This document shows positions 8,687-17,868 of a stretch of 64,000 nucleotides of DNA, piece after piece (the stretch's first letter is position 1; the number at the start of each line of letters is the position of its first letter). The notes below the pieces were generated by a model. That model made no database searches and was not told the DNA's origin. It saw nothing but the letters and a program-made list of their open reading frames with translations. A program made the translations under genes and the position numbers. Origin of the DNA: Actinomycetota bacterium (GTDB taxonomy: Bacteria > Actinomycetota > Acidimicrobiia > Acidimicrobiales > Ilumatobacteraceae); contig CP064997.1 in NCBI GenBank assembly GCA_016700055.1, positions 1,426,001-1,490,000 on the forward strand, in the 5' to 3' direction.

Positions 8687-9667
8687 TCACACCGGGCGGT
8701 ACGTAGACGAGAGCCGCGGCTGGCCTCCCGCGTCGACGGCGACCAGGCCGTCGTCGACGAGCTTGACCAGGTGCGCGAGCACGCTGCGCGCCGCCGGGCG
8801 GTGCAGCGCGGGCACGACGTCGGCGTACAGCGACTCGACCATCGGCCGGACGCGTCCGGCACCGCCCTGCACGGCTTCGAGCACCTGCCTCTCGCGTTCG
8901 AGACGGTGCGCGAGGTAGGCGGCGAGGAACGGCGCCGGATCGGTGACCGCGTTGCCGTGGGTGGGCCGCAGCACGGCGTCGCTGCGGCCCTGCACCTTGC
9001 GCAGCGACTCGACGTAGGCGCGCATGTCGCCGTCGGGGGGCGACACGACGGTGGTGCTCCAGCCCATCACGTGGTCGCCGGTGAACAGAGTCGACTCTTC
9101 GGCGAGCGCCACGCAGAGGTGGTTCGAAGTGTGCCCAGGGGTGTGGACCGCCGACAGGGTCCAGCCCGCACCGCTCGCGACCAGGTCGCCGTCGGCGACG
9201 ACGACGTCGGGGACGAACGACGCGTCGACGGACTCGCGCGGCTCCTCCGTCGCGGCCTCGCCGCCTGCTGGGGCCTCGTCGGCTGGCTCGGGCCAGTCGC
9301 TCCACTCGGCCGGATCGTCGTCAGCCAGCGCGCCGTGCGGGCCGAAGGCGATCGTCGGCGCACCTGTCTCGTCGCGCAGCCACGCGGCGAGCGGCGAGTG
9401 GTCGGAATGGCAGTGGGTGACGACGATCGCCACGACGCGCTCGCCCGCGAGCGCCGCCGCGAGCGCGTCGCGATGGGTGTCGAGCAGCGGCCCGGGATCG
9501 ATCACCGCCACCTCACCGCGACCGACCACGTAGGTGCCGGTGCCGCAGTACGTGTACTTGGACGGATTCCGCGCGATGACCCGACGCACGAGCGGGCTCA
9601 CCCCGACCTCCTCGCCGTAGCGGGGGTCGTCGAGCGGCGCGACGAACGGGATCGCGGACGCGCTCAC
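8687..9667 (-). CDS. metallo-beta-lactamase-fold hydrolase (LACTB2-like)
   Basis: 326-aa soluble enzyme. The metal motif HCHSDH is followed by GHTSNH (HTPGHTSNHLC) and FTGDHVMG, the standard binuclear zinc ligand set, and a later PTHGN. The C-terminal 80 residues resemble the winged-helix tail of LACTB2-type proteins. GTG 9667 overlaps the asparaginase stop as GTGA, which is why this start is preferred over longer in-frame extensions. Hydrolytic target unknown (thioesters or RNA in characterised relatives). Confidence 0.87.
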   Translation of the reverse strand: MSASAIPFVAPLDDPRYGEEVGVSPLVRRVIARNPSKYTYCGTGTYVVGRGEVAVIDPGPLLDTHRDALAAALAGERVVAIVVTHCHSDHSPLAAWLRDETGAPTIAFGPHGALADDDPAEWSDWPEPADEAPAGGEAATEEPRESVDASFVPDVVVADGDLVASGAGWTLSAVHTPGHTSNHLCVALAEESTLFTGDHVMGWSTTVVSPPDGDMRAYVESLRKVQGRSDAVLRPTHGNAVTDPAPFLAAYLAHRLERERQVLEAVQGGAGRVRPMVESLYADVVPALHRPAARSVLAHLVKLVDDGLVAVDAGGQPRLSSTYRPV

Positions 9668-10623
9668 AGCAGCGAGAGCACCTCGCCGACGACGGCGCCA
9701 TGGCCTCGCACGAATGAGTGACGGCCGCTTGCCGCCACCCCCGAAACGTCTATCCCGAGCCTGTCGAGCGCGGAGAACAGCACCGGCGCGAACGGCCGCG
9801 GCGCACCGTCGGCCACCTTCAGCGCCACCGTGCGCCCGTCGGGCAGACCCGCCACGCAAACACCCTCGGCGCCGTCCTTCGCGATCAGCCCGGAGATCCC
9901 CGACATGAGCAAGGAGACAGGGCGCGCCGGGCCGCCGACCATGTCGGGATGGTTGCGCATCGCGTCGGCGACGCGCAGCCCGCCGGGGCCGGCGGCGCCG
10001 GTCGTGATCGAGCGCAGCATCCGCGCCGTGCCGACGAGGGTGATCACCGGCGCGGGTGAGCCGCAACCGTCGACACCGACGTGCGCCGGCTCCTCACCGG
10101 CCGTCGACGCGAACGCCGCGAGGATGCGCTGCTGGAGGGGGTGCTCGGAATCGAGGTACGAGGCGTCCGCCGGCCAGCCGTTGATCACCGAGGTCACCAG
10201 CATGCCGGCGTGCTTTCCTGAACACGTCTGCGCCAGCCGCGACGCGCCTTCGCCGCGCATCAACGCCTTGCGCGCAGTCGCCGCGTCGAACGGCAGGTCG
10301 GCGGTGTTGGCGAGTGAACCCTCGTCGAGGCCGGCGACGGCGAGGATGCGCCGCACCCCGGCGAGGTGCTCGGCCGCCCCGTCGTGGCTGGCGCACACCA
10401 GGGCGAGCAGCTCGGGGGTCAGGTCGAGGCCGGCGTCCACCATCACGGCCGCCTGTAGCGGCTTGATCGTTGAGCGCGGGTAGATCTCGACCGAGGGGTC
10501 GCCGACCGCGAACGCCACAGAGCCGTCAGCGTCCAGGGCCACGAGGGCGCCGTGGTGGAGGGATTCGTCGTGTCCGTTGCGCGTCGTAACCGCGAGCGGC
10601 GCGTACTGATCGGTGCGCGTCAT
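9664..10623 (-). CDS. asparaginase family protein (Asparaginase_II type)
   Basis: 319-aa enzyme expected to hydrolyse L-asparagine to aspartate and ammonia. Recognisable family segments are YPRSTIKPLQA near residue 48, CASHDG, QTCSGKHAGML and VDGCGSPAP; the Ser/Thr-Lys arrangement is typical of this group, which is unrelated to AnsB. Coupled to both neighbours by four-base overlaps (ATGA with the AI-2E permease stop upstream, GTGA with the hydrolase downstream). Confidence 0.9.
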   Translation of the reverse strand: MTRTDQYAPLAVTTRNGHDESLHHGALVALDADGSVAFAVGDPSVEIYPRSTIKPLQAAVMVDAGLDLTPELLALVCASHDGAAEHLAGVRRILAVAGLDEGSLANTADLPFDAATARKALMRGEGASRLAQTCSGKHAGMLVTSVINGWPADASYLDSEHPLQQRILAAFASTAGEEPAHVGVDGCGSPAPVITLVGTARMLRSITTGAAGPGGLRVADAMRNHPDMVGGPARPVSLLMSGISGLIAKDGAEGVCVAGLPDGRTVALKVADGAPRPFAPVLFSALDRLGIDVSGVAASGRHSFVRGHGAVVGEVLSLL

Positions 10624-11783
10624 CGGTCAGCCTCTGGAGGTGGTGCTCGCCGGGCGCCGAGCCAGCGTCGAGTTCGGCGCCGTTGCACTTCGGTCAGGCG
10701 GTCGGTGATCACGTCGTGGCGCATCCCGCCGGCCGAGGCCAGCGCGGAGCCCATCGCCGCTGCCGGCAGGGCGAGGACGGCGCCCACCGGACCGAGCACG
10801 GCCGCGCCGGCGATGGCCGACCCGAATGCCACCGCGGGGTGCAGCTCCATCGTGCGCGCCGTGATGCGCGGCGCGAACAGGTAGTTCTCCATCTGCTGGT
10901 AGACGACGACCACCACGACGACGAGCAACGCCCGGAAGGGCGAGTCGATGAACGTCAGCAGCGCCGGCAGGATGCCGGCCAGATACGTGCCGACGACGGG
11001 GAGGAACTGGGACACGATCCCCACCCACAGGGCGAGAGCTACCGGTGCGGGCGTGCCGAGCGCCTGGAACGCGATCCAGTGGAAGAACGCCGACAGCAAG
11101 GCGAGCAGGGCGCGGGAGAACAGATACCCACCGGTCTTCGTGATCGCGAGGTCCCACGTGTCGAGCACGCGCCGTTGTCGATCGGGCGGCAGGCGTGAGC
11201 AGATCGCTCTTCGTAGACGTGGTCCGTCGGCGACCAGGTAGAACGTGAACAGCAGCACGGAGAACGCCTGGAGCAGCCCGCCCAGCGCAGCGACGGAGAG
11301 CTGCAGCGCCTCGTCCTGCTGGCTCTTGATGAACTGCTGCACCGGGCCGTCTGGATCCTGGATCGCTTCGTTCACTTCGGCGGGGTCGATGTTCGCGTTG
11401 AAGGTGTCGTTCAAGAAGTCGACGGTGCGATTGACGTAGCGCTCCGAGTTCTGCAGCAGGTCGGCGGTCTGGGTGGCGACGAGTGTGCCGATGGCGCCGA
11501 CGAAGACGGCCGTGGCGGCGAAGAAGGCGAGCAGGATCACTGCCGTGGCGCGGCCGCGCCTCCAGCCACGCCGTGCCAGCCGGTCGACCCCAGGCTCGAT
11601 CGCGAGCGACAAGAACAGCGCCACGAGCAGCAGCACGAACAACGTGTGCAGCCGCGAGAAGACATGACGCCCGGCGAGGGTGACCAGGTACCCGATCCAG
11701 AACAGCACCACCGCGCGCCACACCCAGCGTGGCATTCGCTCGTCCCGGGTGGCCGGGAGCGGCTCCTCCGGCAGGTCGGCCAT
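10620..11783 (-). CDS. AI-2E family transporter (PF01594-type permease)
   Basis: 387-aa integral membrane protein with about eight hydrophobic segments in the family layout: two near the N-terminus, a long soluble insert (residues ~95-160, VNRTVDFLNDTF), then a C-terminal bundle with GxxSQFLPVVGTYLAGILPAL and QQMENYLFAPRI, both characteristic of the family. Substrate cannot be told: members include autoinducer-2 exporters and Na+/H+ antiporters. First gene of a three-gene coupled operon. Confidence 0.88.
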   Translation of the reverse strand: MADLPEEPLPATRDERMPRWVWRAVVLFWIGYLVTLAGRHVFSRLHTLFVLLLVALFLSLAIEPGVDRLARRGWRRGRATAVILLAFFAATAVFVGAIGTLVATQTADLLQNSERYVNRTVDFLNDTFNANIDPAEVNEAIQDPDGPVQQFIKSQQDEALQLSVAALGGLLQAFSVLLFTFYLVADGPRLRRAICSRLPPDRQRRVLDTWDLAITKTGGYLFSRALLALLSAFFHWIAFQALGTPAPVALALWVGIVSQFLPVVGTYLAGILPALLTFIDSPFRALLVVVVVVVYQQMENYLFAPRITARTMELHPAVAFGSAIAGAAVLGPVGAVLALPAAAMGSALASAGGMRHDVITDRLTEVQRRRTRRWLGARRAPPPEADR

Positions 11784-11801
11784 CGCCGGCGAGCGTACCG
11801 G

Positions 11802-12689
11802 TCAGGTGCCGGGCACTGCCCGGACCTCTGCCAGCTCGGCCGCCTGGCGAGGGCGGTGCCTGCTGTGCCCGGTCCTCGCCGCGCCGTAGCGGCGAGCCTC
11901 GCCGACGAAGCCGTCGTAGAGGGCTTGCTGGTGCGCGTCGACGGTGGCGGTGTCCTCCGGATGCCACTGGACACCGACCAGCCACTGGTCGTCGCCGTCG
12001 TGCTCGAGCCCTTCGATCAAGCCATCGGGTGAGCGCGATACGACGGTGAGCGTCTCGCCGAGGTCGTCGATGCCCTGGTGGTGGAACGACGCCACCCGGG
12101 CCTCGGTAGCGCCCATCGCAGCCGCGAGCCGGCTGCCGGGGTCGATGTCGACGTGGTGGAGCACGTGGTCGTGGCCGAGGGGGAACTTCGGTGGGGCGTG
12201 CTCGATGACGTCGGGCAGGTCGGCGATGTGCTGGATCAGCGTGCCCCCGAGGGCCACGTTCACCACCTGGATGCCACGGCACACGGCAAGCGTGGGCAGG
12301 CGTAGCTCGATCGCCGCATACACGAGCGCCATCTCGAAGTGGTCCTGCTCGGGCACCACCCCGTACACGTGGGGGGCGCGGTGCTCACCGTACAGAGAGG
12401 GGTCGACGTCGCTGCCGCCCATCAGCACCAGCCCGTCGAAGCGCGACAGCAGGTGGACGGCCTCGTCGTGGCGCACCTCGCGAGGACTGAGCGTGAGCGG
12501 TTCACCGCCGGAACGCATCACCGCGTCGAGGTAGACCCGCCCGGCGAACGAGATCGCGCTGCGGGAGACGCGGCCGGGCGCGGCGATGCGACCTGCTACG
12601 GCGACGAGGGGAACCTCGGCGTCCGCGACGTCACGGCGACGACGATCGGGCACCGCACCATTCTGACTCCTGAGCGCGGAATCGGCCAT
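11802..12689 (-). CDS. class I glutamine amidotransferase, gamma-glutamyl-GABA hydrolase-like (peptidase C26)
   Basis: 295-aa protein related to PuuD. The nucleophile Cys is in LAVCRGIQ, the catalytic His and Glu in VQWHPED; MGGSDVDPSLYG near residue 95 is typical of the C26 group. It likely hydrolyses gamma-glutamyl amides in polyamine or amino acid catabolism, but no puu partner genes lie nearby. An N-terminal extension of about 25 residues before VPLVAVAGR is unusual and may mean the true start is further in. Confidence 0.86.
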   Translation of the reverse strand: MADSALRSQNGAVPDRRRRDVADAEVPLVAVAGRIAAPGRVSRSAISFAGRVYLDAVMRSGGEPLTLSPREVRHDEAVHLLSRFDGLVLMGGSDVDPSLYGEHRAPHVYGVVPEQDHFEMALVYAAIELRLPTLAVCRGIQVVNVALGGTLIQHIADLPDVIEHAPPKFPLGHDHVLHHVDIDPGSRLAAAMGATEARVASFHHQGIDDLGETLTVVSRSPDGLIEGLEHDGDDQWLVGVQWHPEDTATVDAHQQALYDGFVGEARRYGAARTGHSRHRPRQAAELAEVRAVPGT

Positions 12690-12734
12690 GATGGATGGTC
12701 AGAGCCGCACAGCGCGGCCAACGGGGGAGGGCCT

Positions 12735-13412
12735 GTGGAAGACGTAGTCGTCGGTTTACTGGCGATCGTGGCCGGCGTGGTGTTCTGCTTCCGCGGCTAC
12801 CTCACCATGCGCGTGGTGGTGCCGATCTGGGGAGCCCTCGCCGGCTTCATGTTCGGCGCCGGCCTGGTGTCCTCGTTCGGTAGCGACGGGTTCCTGCGCA
12901 GCGTGCTCGGGTGGATCGTCGGGGTGGTGGTCGCCGTCGTCTTCGCTCTGCTCGCCTACACCTACTACGAGGTGTCGGTGCTCATCGCCATGGCGGCGAT
13001 CGGCTTCGCCCTCGGTACGACCGTGATGGTCGCCATCGGCGTGAGCTGGACTTGGCTGATCGTGCTCGCCGGCCTCGCCGCGGGCACGCTCCTCGCGCTG
13101 TTCGCAATCGTCGCCGACATGCCGATGGTGCTGCTGACGGTGCTCACCGCGCTCGCCGGAGCCAGCGCGATTGTCTTCGGGGTGATGCTCTTGACCGGGG
13201 TCGTCGAGACTGCCGACTTCGAGTCCGTGATCGCGACCAAGGCGATCAACGACGACTGGTGGTGGTACCTGATCTACGGCGCGCTCGCCCTCGCCGGTGT
13301 CGTCACCCAGATGCGCTCCCTGCAGACGCTGCGTCAATCGTTGCGTGACTCATGGGCCGAAGCCGGTGGCCACTCGCTGCGTTCCGACTCGGCGTCGCCG
13401 CGGCCTGCATGA
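12735..13412 (+). CDS. DUF4203/TMEM198-like membrane protein
   Basis: 225-aa protein of seven closely spaced hydrophobic segments with many Gly residues (FRGYLTMRVVVPIWGALAGF), resembling the DUF4203 (TMEM198) family. The C-terminal 35 residues are soluble and basic/serine-rich. GTG 12735 is supported by GGGGGAGG four bases upstream and by the first membrane segment starting at residue 5. Its stop overlaps the next gene as ATGA, so the two membrane proteins are probably made together. Function unknown. Confidence 0.8.
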   Translation: MEDVVVGLLAIVAGVVFCFRGYLTMRVVVPIWGALAGFMFGAGLVSSFGSDGFLRSVLGWIVGVVVAVVFALLAYTYYEVSVLIAMAAIGFALGTTVMVAIGVSWTWLIVLAGLAAGTLLALFAIVADMPMVLLTVLTALAGASAIVFGVMLLTGVVETADFESVIATKAINDDWWWYLIYGALALAGVVTQMRSLQTLRQSLRDSWAEAGGHSLRSDSASPRPA

Positions 13413-15820
13413 CCATTCCCGCCAACGATCCCAGCCTCTCGCTCGGGGAGGGACTGATCGAGCTCGGGCGCAGGCCGCGGCTCTTCGCGACCCCTGCCGA
13501 CGAGCCCCGCGCTCGTCGCGCGTCAGACGTCAGCCTGTTGATCGTCGGTGTGGTCGGTCTCATCTCGCTGAGCCTGGCCGCCATCCCGCTGCCGGGCATC
13601 GTCCGAGCGCTGGCAGCCCTGCTCGAGGAGATCCCGAGCTTCTTCGACGGTGTCTGGCAGGTCACTCTCGACGTGCTGGCCGTGCTCGCAGTGGTGCTCG
13701 TCGTGCTGTCCGGCGTCCGCCGCCGGATGACGATCATGCGTGACCTCGTCCTCGCGGGCCTGCTCGCCCTCGGAATCGGCGCCGTCCTCGCGCGGATCGT
13801 CACGGGCGGGTGGGTCGACCTGTGGGACGCCTTGCGCAGCGCGGGCCCGCCGCCGTGGTATCCCTCGCTGCGGGCCGCCGTCCCTTCGGCGATCGTCATC
13901 ACCGCCTCGCCCCACCTGGTGCTCCCGTTGCGACGCGTCGGGCGCTGGCTCGTCGGGTTCGGCGCGCTTTCGGTAGCCATGCTCGGCGCGGCCACCCCGA
14001 TCGGTGCCGCTTCCGGGCTGCTCGTCGCGTTCGTCGCCGCCGCCGTGGTGCACCTGGTGTTCGGTTCGAGCGGCGGGCGGCCGGGCCTGATCGAAGTGCG
14101 GCGCGCGCTCGACGAGCTCGGCGTCCCGACGACCGGACTCGGCGCCGCAGATCGCCAGTCGGCAGGAGCATTCGACGTCGACGCCAGCGGAGCCGACGGC
14201 GAACCGCTGACGGTGCGGTGGTACGGGCGCGACGCCCACGACGCGGCGCTGCTGTCCACGCTGTGGCGGACCGTCTGGTACCGCGACGCGCGGGCACCGA
14301 TCCGGTTGGGTCGCCGCCAACAGGTCGAGCACGAGGCGTTCATGACGCTTCTCGCCGCGCACCACGGCATCGCCACCGACTCCGTGGTGACCGCCGGTGT
14401 CACGTCGACCGACGACGCGCTGCTGGTGTTGCACCGTCGAGGGCCGCTGCTCGCCGACGCCAAGGTGATGGACGTCGACGAGGCGCGCTCGCTCTGGCGG
14501 GCGATCGCCAAGCTGCACCGGGCGAACATCACGCACGGCCAGATCGACGCGAGGAGCCTGGCGAGGGCCGACGGCGAGATCCGCATCGTCGGCCTGTCCG
14601 CGGCCGGCGTCGGGCCGACCACCGCGCAGGTGCTGACGGATCGCGCCCAGACGCTCACCACGACGGTCTTGGCGCTCGGCACCGACGCTGCGCTGAACGT
14701 CGCGGTCGACGAGCTGGGCCGAGAAGCGCTCGCCGAAGTCCTGCCGTACGTGCAATCACCGGCTCTCACGCGTGAGCAACGGCGGGAGCTGCGCACGGCC
14801 GGCATCGACTTGGACGAGCTCCGCTCCCAGGCATCGCAGCTGACCGGACACGAAGCGCCGCAGATCCAGCGCCTGCACAGGATCACGCTCGGCTCCCTGC
14901 TGCGCGTGCTGCTGCCCGCCGTCGCGCTGATCGCCCTCATCAGCGGCATCGCCGGACTCGATCTCGACGGCTTCTGGGACATGTTGCGCGACGCGAAGTA
15001 CTGGCTCATCGCCGCCGGTTTCGTCGCGACGCAGATCCCCCGGCTCGCTCAGGCGATGTCCACGCTCGGAGCGTCTCCGGTGCCCCTCGCTCTCGGGCCG
15101 GTCTACGCGCTGCAGCTCGCGACGTCCTACATCAACCTCGCGATCCCCTCCACGGCCGCGCGGGTGGCCTTGAACATCCGCTTCTTCCAGCGCCAAGGCG
15201 TCGCTCCCGGCGCGGCCGTGGCTGCAGGAGCACTCGACGGGTTCAGCGGCTTGATCGTCCAGGCCGGCCTGCTGCTCGGCCTGCTCATTCTCACCCCGGC
15301 CAGCCTCGACCTGCAGGTAGGAGCGAGCTCGGGCGGCGTGAGCGGGATCGTCGTGCTGATCGCGGTGCTCGCGGTGGTCGCCGTCGGGGTGGTGCTCGTC
15401 GTCCCGAAGCTCCGGCGGTTCGTGGTCGGCTGGGTCAAGCGCCTCGCGACCGAGGCGCTCCACACAGTTCGCGGGCTGCGGTCCTGGCGCAGGCTGTCGA
15501 TGCTCTTCGGAGGCAACCTGGCCACCGAGCTGCTGTTCGCCAACGCGCTCGGCATCTTCACCCGGGCCCTCGGCTACCAGGTCGGCTTCGACGAGCTGCT
15601 GCTCATCAACATCAGCGTGGCGCTGCTCTCGGGGCTGCTGCCCATCCCGGGAGGGATCGGTGTGGCCGAAGGTGGGCTGACGTTCGGGCTGGTGCGCGCC
15701 GGCATGCCCGAAGAGGTGGCCTTCGCCGCAGTGATGCTCTACCGCATGTCCTCGTTCTACCTGCCGCCGATCTGGGGCTTCTTCGCCATGCGCTGGCTCG
15801 AGAAGCGAAGGTACCTCTGA
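13409..15820 (+). CDS. membrane pseudokinase fused to lysylphosphatidylglycerol-synthase-type transmembrane domain
   Basis: 803 aa in three parts. Residues 1-220: six or so membrane segments. Residues ~225-490: a cytosolic kinase-like domain (aminoglycoside-phosphotransferase/PKL look, KLHRANITHGQID). The catalytic loop reads HGQID at residues 376-380 where active kinases have HGD, and the DFG position reads IVGLS, so phosphotransfer seems lost. Residues ~500-803: the LPG_synthase_TM (UPF0104/AglD-like) domain with about eight membrane segments and IPSTAARVALNIRFFQRQG and GGIGVAEGG motifs. No MprF acyltransferase domain is attached. The architecture occurs in other actinobacteria; role likely in envelope lipid or polyprenyl-lipid handling, unproven. 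Confidence 0.85.
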   Translation: MTIPANDPSLSLGEGLIELGRRPRLFATPADEPRARRASDVSLLIVGVVGLISLSLAAIPLPGIVRALAALLEEIPSFFDGVWQVTLDVLAVLAVVLVVLSGVRRRMTIMRDLVLAGLLALGIGAVLARIVTGGWVDLWDALRSAGPPPWYPSLRAAVPSAIVITASPHLVLPLRRVGRWLVGFGALSVAMLGAATPIGAASGLLVAFVAAAVVHLVFGSSGGRPGLIEVRRALDELGVPTTGLGAADRQSAGAFDVDASGADGEPLTVRWYGRDAHDAALLSTLWRTVWYRDARAPIRLGRRQQVEHEAFMTLLAAHHGIATDSVVTAGVTSTDDALLVLHRRGPLLADAKVMDVDEARSLWRAIAKLHRANITHGQIDARSLARADGEIRIVGLSAAGVGPTTAQVLTDRAQTLTTTVLALGTDAALNVAVDELGREALAEVLPYVQSPALTREQRRELRTAGIDLDELRSQASQLTGHEAPQIQRLHRITLGSLLRVLLPAVALIALISGIAGLDLDGFWDMLRDAKYWLIAAGFVATQIPRLAQAMSTLGASPVPLALGPVYALQLATSYINLAIPSTAARVALNIRFFQRQGVAPGAAVAAGALDGFSGLIVQAGLLLGLLILTPASLDLQVGASSGGVSGIVVLIAVLAVVAVGVVLVVPKLRRFVVGWVKRLATEALHTVRGLRSWRRLSMLFGGNLATELLFANALGIFTRALGYQVGFDELLLINISVALLSGLLPIPGGIGVAEGGLTFGLVRAGMPEEVAFAAVMLYRMSSFYLPPIWGFFAMRWLEKRRYL

Positions 15821-15836
15821 GCCCCGATCTGGCAGA

Positions 15837-16625
15837 ATGTCGGCCATGATCGTCAGCACCCGCCGCCTCGGCGCGGCAACCGCGACCATTGCTCTCCTCC
15901 TAGCTGCCGGCTGCGGTGGCGACGACGACTCCGCTTCGGGAGACGGGCTCGACCTCGACGACACGACGCTGCTGTCCACTGCCGTCGAGGGCCAGACGCT
16001 CGTCGAAGGCACCAACGTGAGCCTCTCGTTCGAGGACGACAACCTGGCGGTCGTCGCCGGATGCAACACGATGGTCGGCGGGTACGAGATCGACGGCGAG
16101 CTGCTCGTCGCCGAGCAGCTCGCGTCGACCCAGATGTTGTGCGACGAAGCGCTGAGCGCCCAGGACGCGTGGCTGCAGGAGCTCTTCACCTCTCGGCCGA
16201 CGATCGCGGCGGTCGGCGACGACGTGGTGGTGACGGGCGAGACCACGACGATCACCTTCGGTAGCCGCGAGAGGATCGCCACCGCGCATTCGCTCGACGG
16301 CGGTACCTGGGCGATGGAGTCCCTCGACGGCCAGGGCGGCCCCCTCAGCGCCCCGGAGGGCGCATACGTCACGATCACCTCGGACAGCATCTTCGTCTCG
16401 ACCGGCTGCAACAGGGGCAGCGGCACGCTCGAAGTCGGCGACGGCGTGGTCACCATCGGTGCGATCGCGTCGACGATGATGGCGTGCGAAGGCGAGCTGC
16501 AGGCATGGGAGGCGGCTGTGTTCGGGCTGCTCCAGGGCGAGCTTTCTTACGAGGTCGACGACGACGAGCTGACGCTCACCAACGACGCGACCACCCTGAC
16601 GCTCGAGGCCATTCCCGCGGACTGA
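15837..16625 (+). CDS. lipoprotein with two META domains
   Basis: 262-aa exported lipoprotein: signal peptide with lipobox LAAGC, then two HslJ/META-type repeats. Each repeat has a Gly-Cys-Asn signature (VVAGCNTMVGGY around residue 80 and VSTGCNRGSGTL around 190) and a later Met-x-Cys (STQMLCDEAL, STMMACEGEL) that would pair as a disulfide. META proteins are linked to envelope stress and drug tolerance in other bacteria. Start at ATG 15837 or 15846 cannot be separated. Confidence 0.87.
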   Translation: MSAMIVSTRRLGAATATIALLLAAGCGGDDDSASGDGLDLDDTTLLSTAVEGQTLVEGTNVSLSFEDDNLAVVAGCNTMVGGYEIDGELLVAEQLASTQMLCDEALSAQDAWLQELFTSRPTIAAVGDDVVVTGETTTITFGSRERIATAHSLDGGTWAMESLDGQGGPLSAPEGAYVTITSDSIFVSTGCNRGSGTLEVGDGVVTIGAIASTMMACEGELQAWEAAVFGLLQGELSYEVDDDELTLTNDATTLTLEAIPAD

Positions 16626-16638
16626 GCCGGAAGCCGCC

Positions 16639-17868
16639 CTACCGCGCGCCGCGCAGCGCAGCGCGCAGCGGGGCGCACAGGTCGCCGTTGTCCCCGTTGT
16701 CGCCGGCATCGCCGACGGCGACGCGGCCGAGACCCAGCCACGCGGCCATCTGCGACAGCTCTTCGGCCAGGGGGCCGGCGACTGCGGCTGGATCGGCGTG
16801 AGCCTCGGTGAACGCCCCCGGTACCACCAGCGCGCCGCCCGCCCGGTCGGCCTTCACGTCGACCCGGGCGACGATCGACTCTCCCAACAGGAACGGCATC
16901 ACGTAATAGCCGAAGCGGCGCTTGGGTCGCGGCGTGTACAGCTCGATGCGGTAGTGGAAGTCGAACAGCCGCTCGGCCCGCGCGCGGTACCAGACGAGTG
17001 GGTCGAACGGCGACAGCAGCGCTCTCGCGCCGTCGACGCGCCGGGGTACGCGGGCGTCGGGGTGGGCGTACGCCGGCGAGCTCCAGCCCTCGACGCTCAC
17101 CGGCAGCAGGCGGCCCTCCGCGACGAGTTCGCCCAGCAGCGCCCGGCACCTCGTCACCTTCTGGCGGTGGTAGTCGGCGAGGTCGGCATCGGTGCCCACC
17201 CCCAGCGAGGCGGCCGCCCTCACCAGCAGCTCCTTGCGGGCAGCGTGCTCGTCGGGGGTCGGGGCATCGAGGTGCTGGGCCGGGACCACCCTTTCGGGCA
17301 GGTCGTACACCCGGGCGAAATCGCCGCTGCGGCGGGTGGCGGTCAGCCGGCCGACCCAGAACAGGTACTCGAGCGCGAGCTTGGCGTGGTCCCAGTCCCA
17401 CCACGGCCCCTTCGGGCCGACGCGCTCGGACAGCTCGCCGGCCATCACCGGGCCGCCGTCGGCCACCCGCCGGTAGACGTCTTCGACGTAGTGGGGGCGC
17501 TCGCGCTGCATCGTCAACACCCCCGGCCACGCCGCCCCGTCGCGCGCGGCCTGCATCTTCCACCGGTACAGCCGGTGATCGCGGCTCGGAATGTGCGAGG
17601 CCTCGTGGCCCCAGTACTCGAACAGCTCTCCGGCTGCCGTCGCGTCGGGGATCAGCGACCGGGGGTGGGGGCCGAGCCGGGCGAAGAGCACCAGCTCCTG
17701 GCTGCGCGCGACGACGTTGACGGAGTCGATCTGGACCAACCCGACCCGGTCGAGGACGCGGCGCAGGTGCCGGCGGTCGACGCGCCCGCCGGGGCGGGGT
17801 TCGGCCAGACCCTGCGCGGCGATCGCGATGCGTCGGGCCGCGGCCGCCGAGAGCCGCTCAGTCGGCAA
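16639..17868 (-). CDS. winged-helix DNA glycosylase, YcaQ/AlkX-like
   Basis: 409-aa member of the HTH_42 family (PF06224 type), which includes E. coli YcaQ, a glycosylase that unhooks interstrand crosslinks and removes bulky alkylated bases. The GLVQIDSVNVV segment near residue 45 carries the Gln-x-Asp motif expected for the YcaQ subgroup rather than the Gln-x-Gln of AlkZ. The HARA-like EYWGHEASHIP and the C-terminal LLSPFDPLVWYR segments are also typical. It overlaps the cyclophilin gene by 11 bases downstream of it. Confidence 0.86.
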   Translation of the reverse strand: MPTERLSAAAARRIAIAAQGLAEPRPGGRVDRRHLRRVLDRVGLVQIDSVNVVARSQELVLFARLGPHPRSLIPDATAAGELFEYWGHEASHIPSRDHRLYRWKMQAARDGAAWPGVLTMQRERPHYVEDVYRRVADGGPVMAGELSERVGPKGPWWDWDHAKLALEYLFWVGRLTATRRSGDFARVYDLPERVVPAQHLDAPTPDEHAARKELLVRAAASLGVGTDADLADYHRQKVTRCRALLGELVAEGRLLPVSVEGWSSPAYAHPDARVPRRVDGARALLSPFDPLVWYRARAERLFDFHYRIELYTPRPKRRFGYYVMPFLLGESIVARVDVKADRAGGALVVPGAFTEAHADPAAVAGPLAEELSQMAAWLGLGRVAVGDAGDNGDNGDLCAPLRAALRGAR

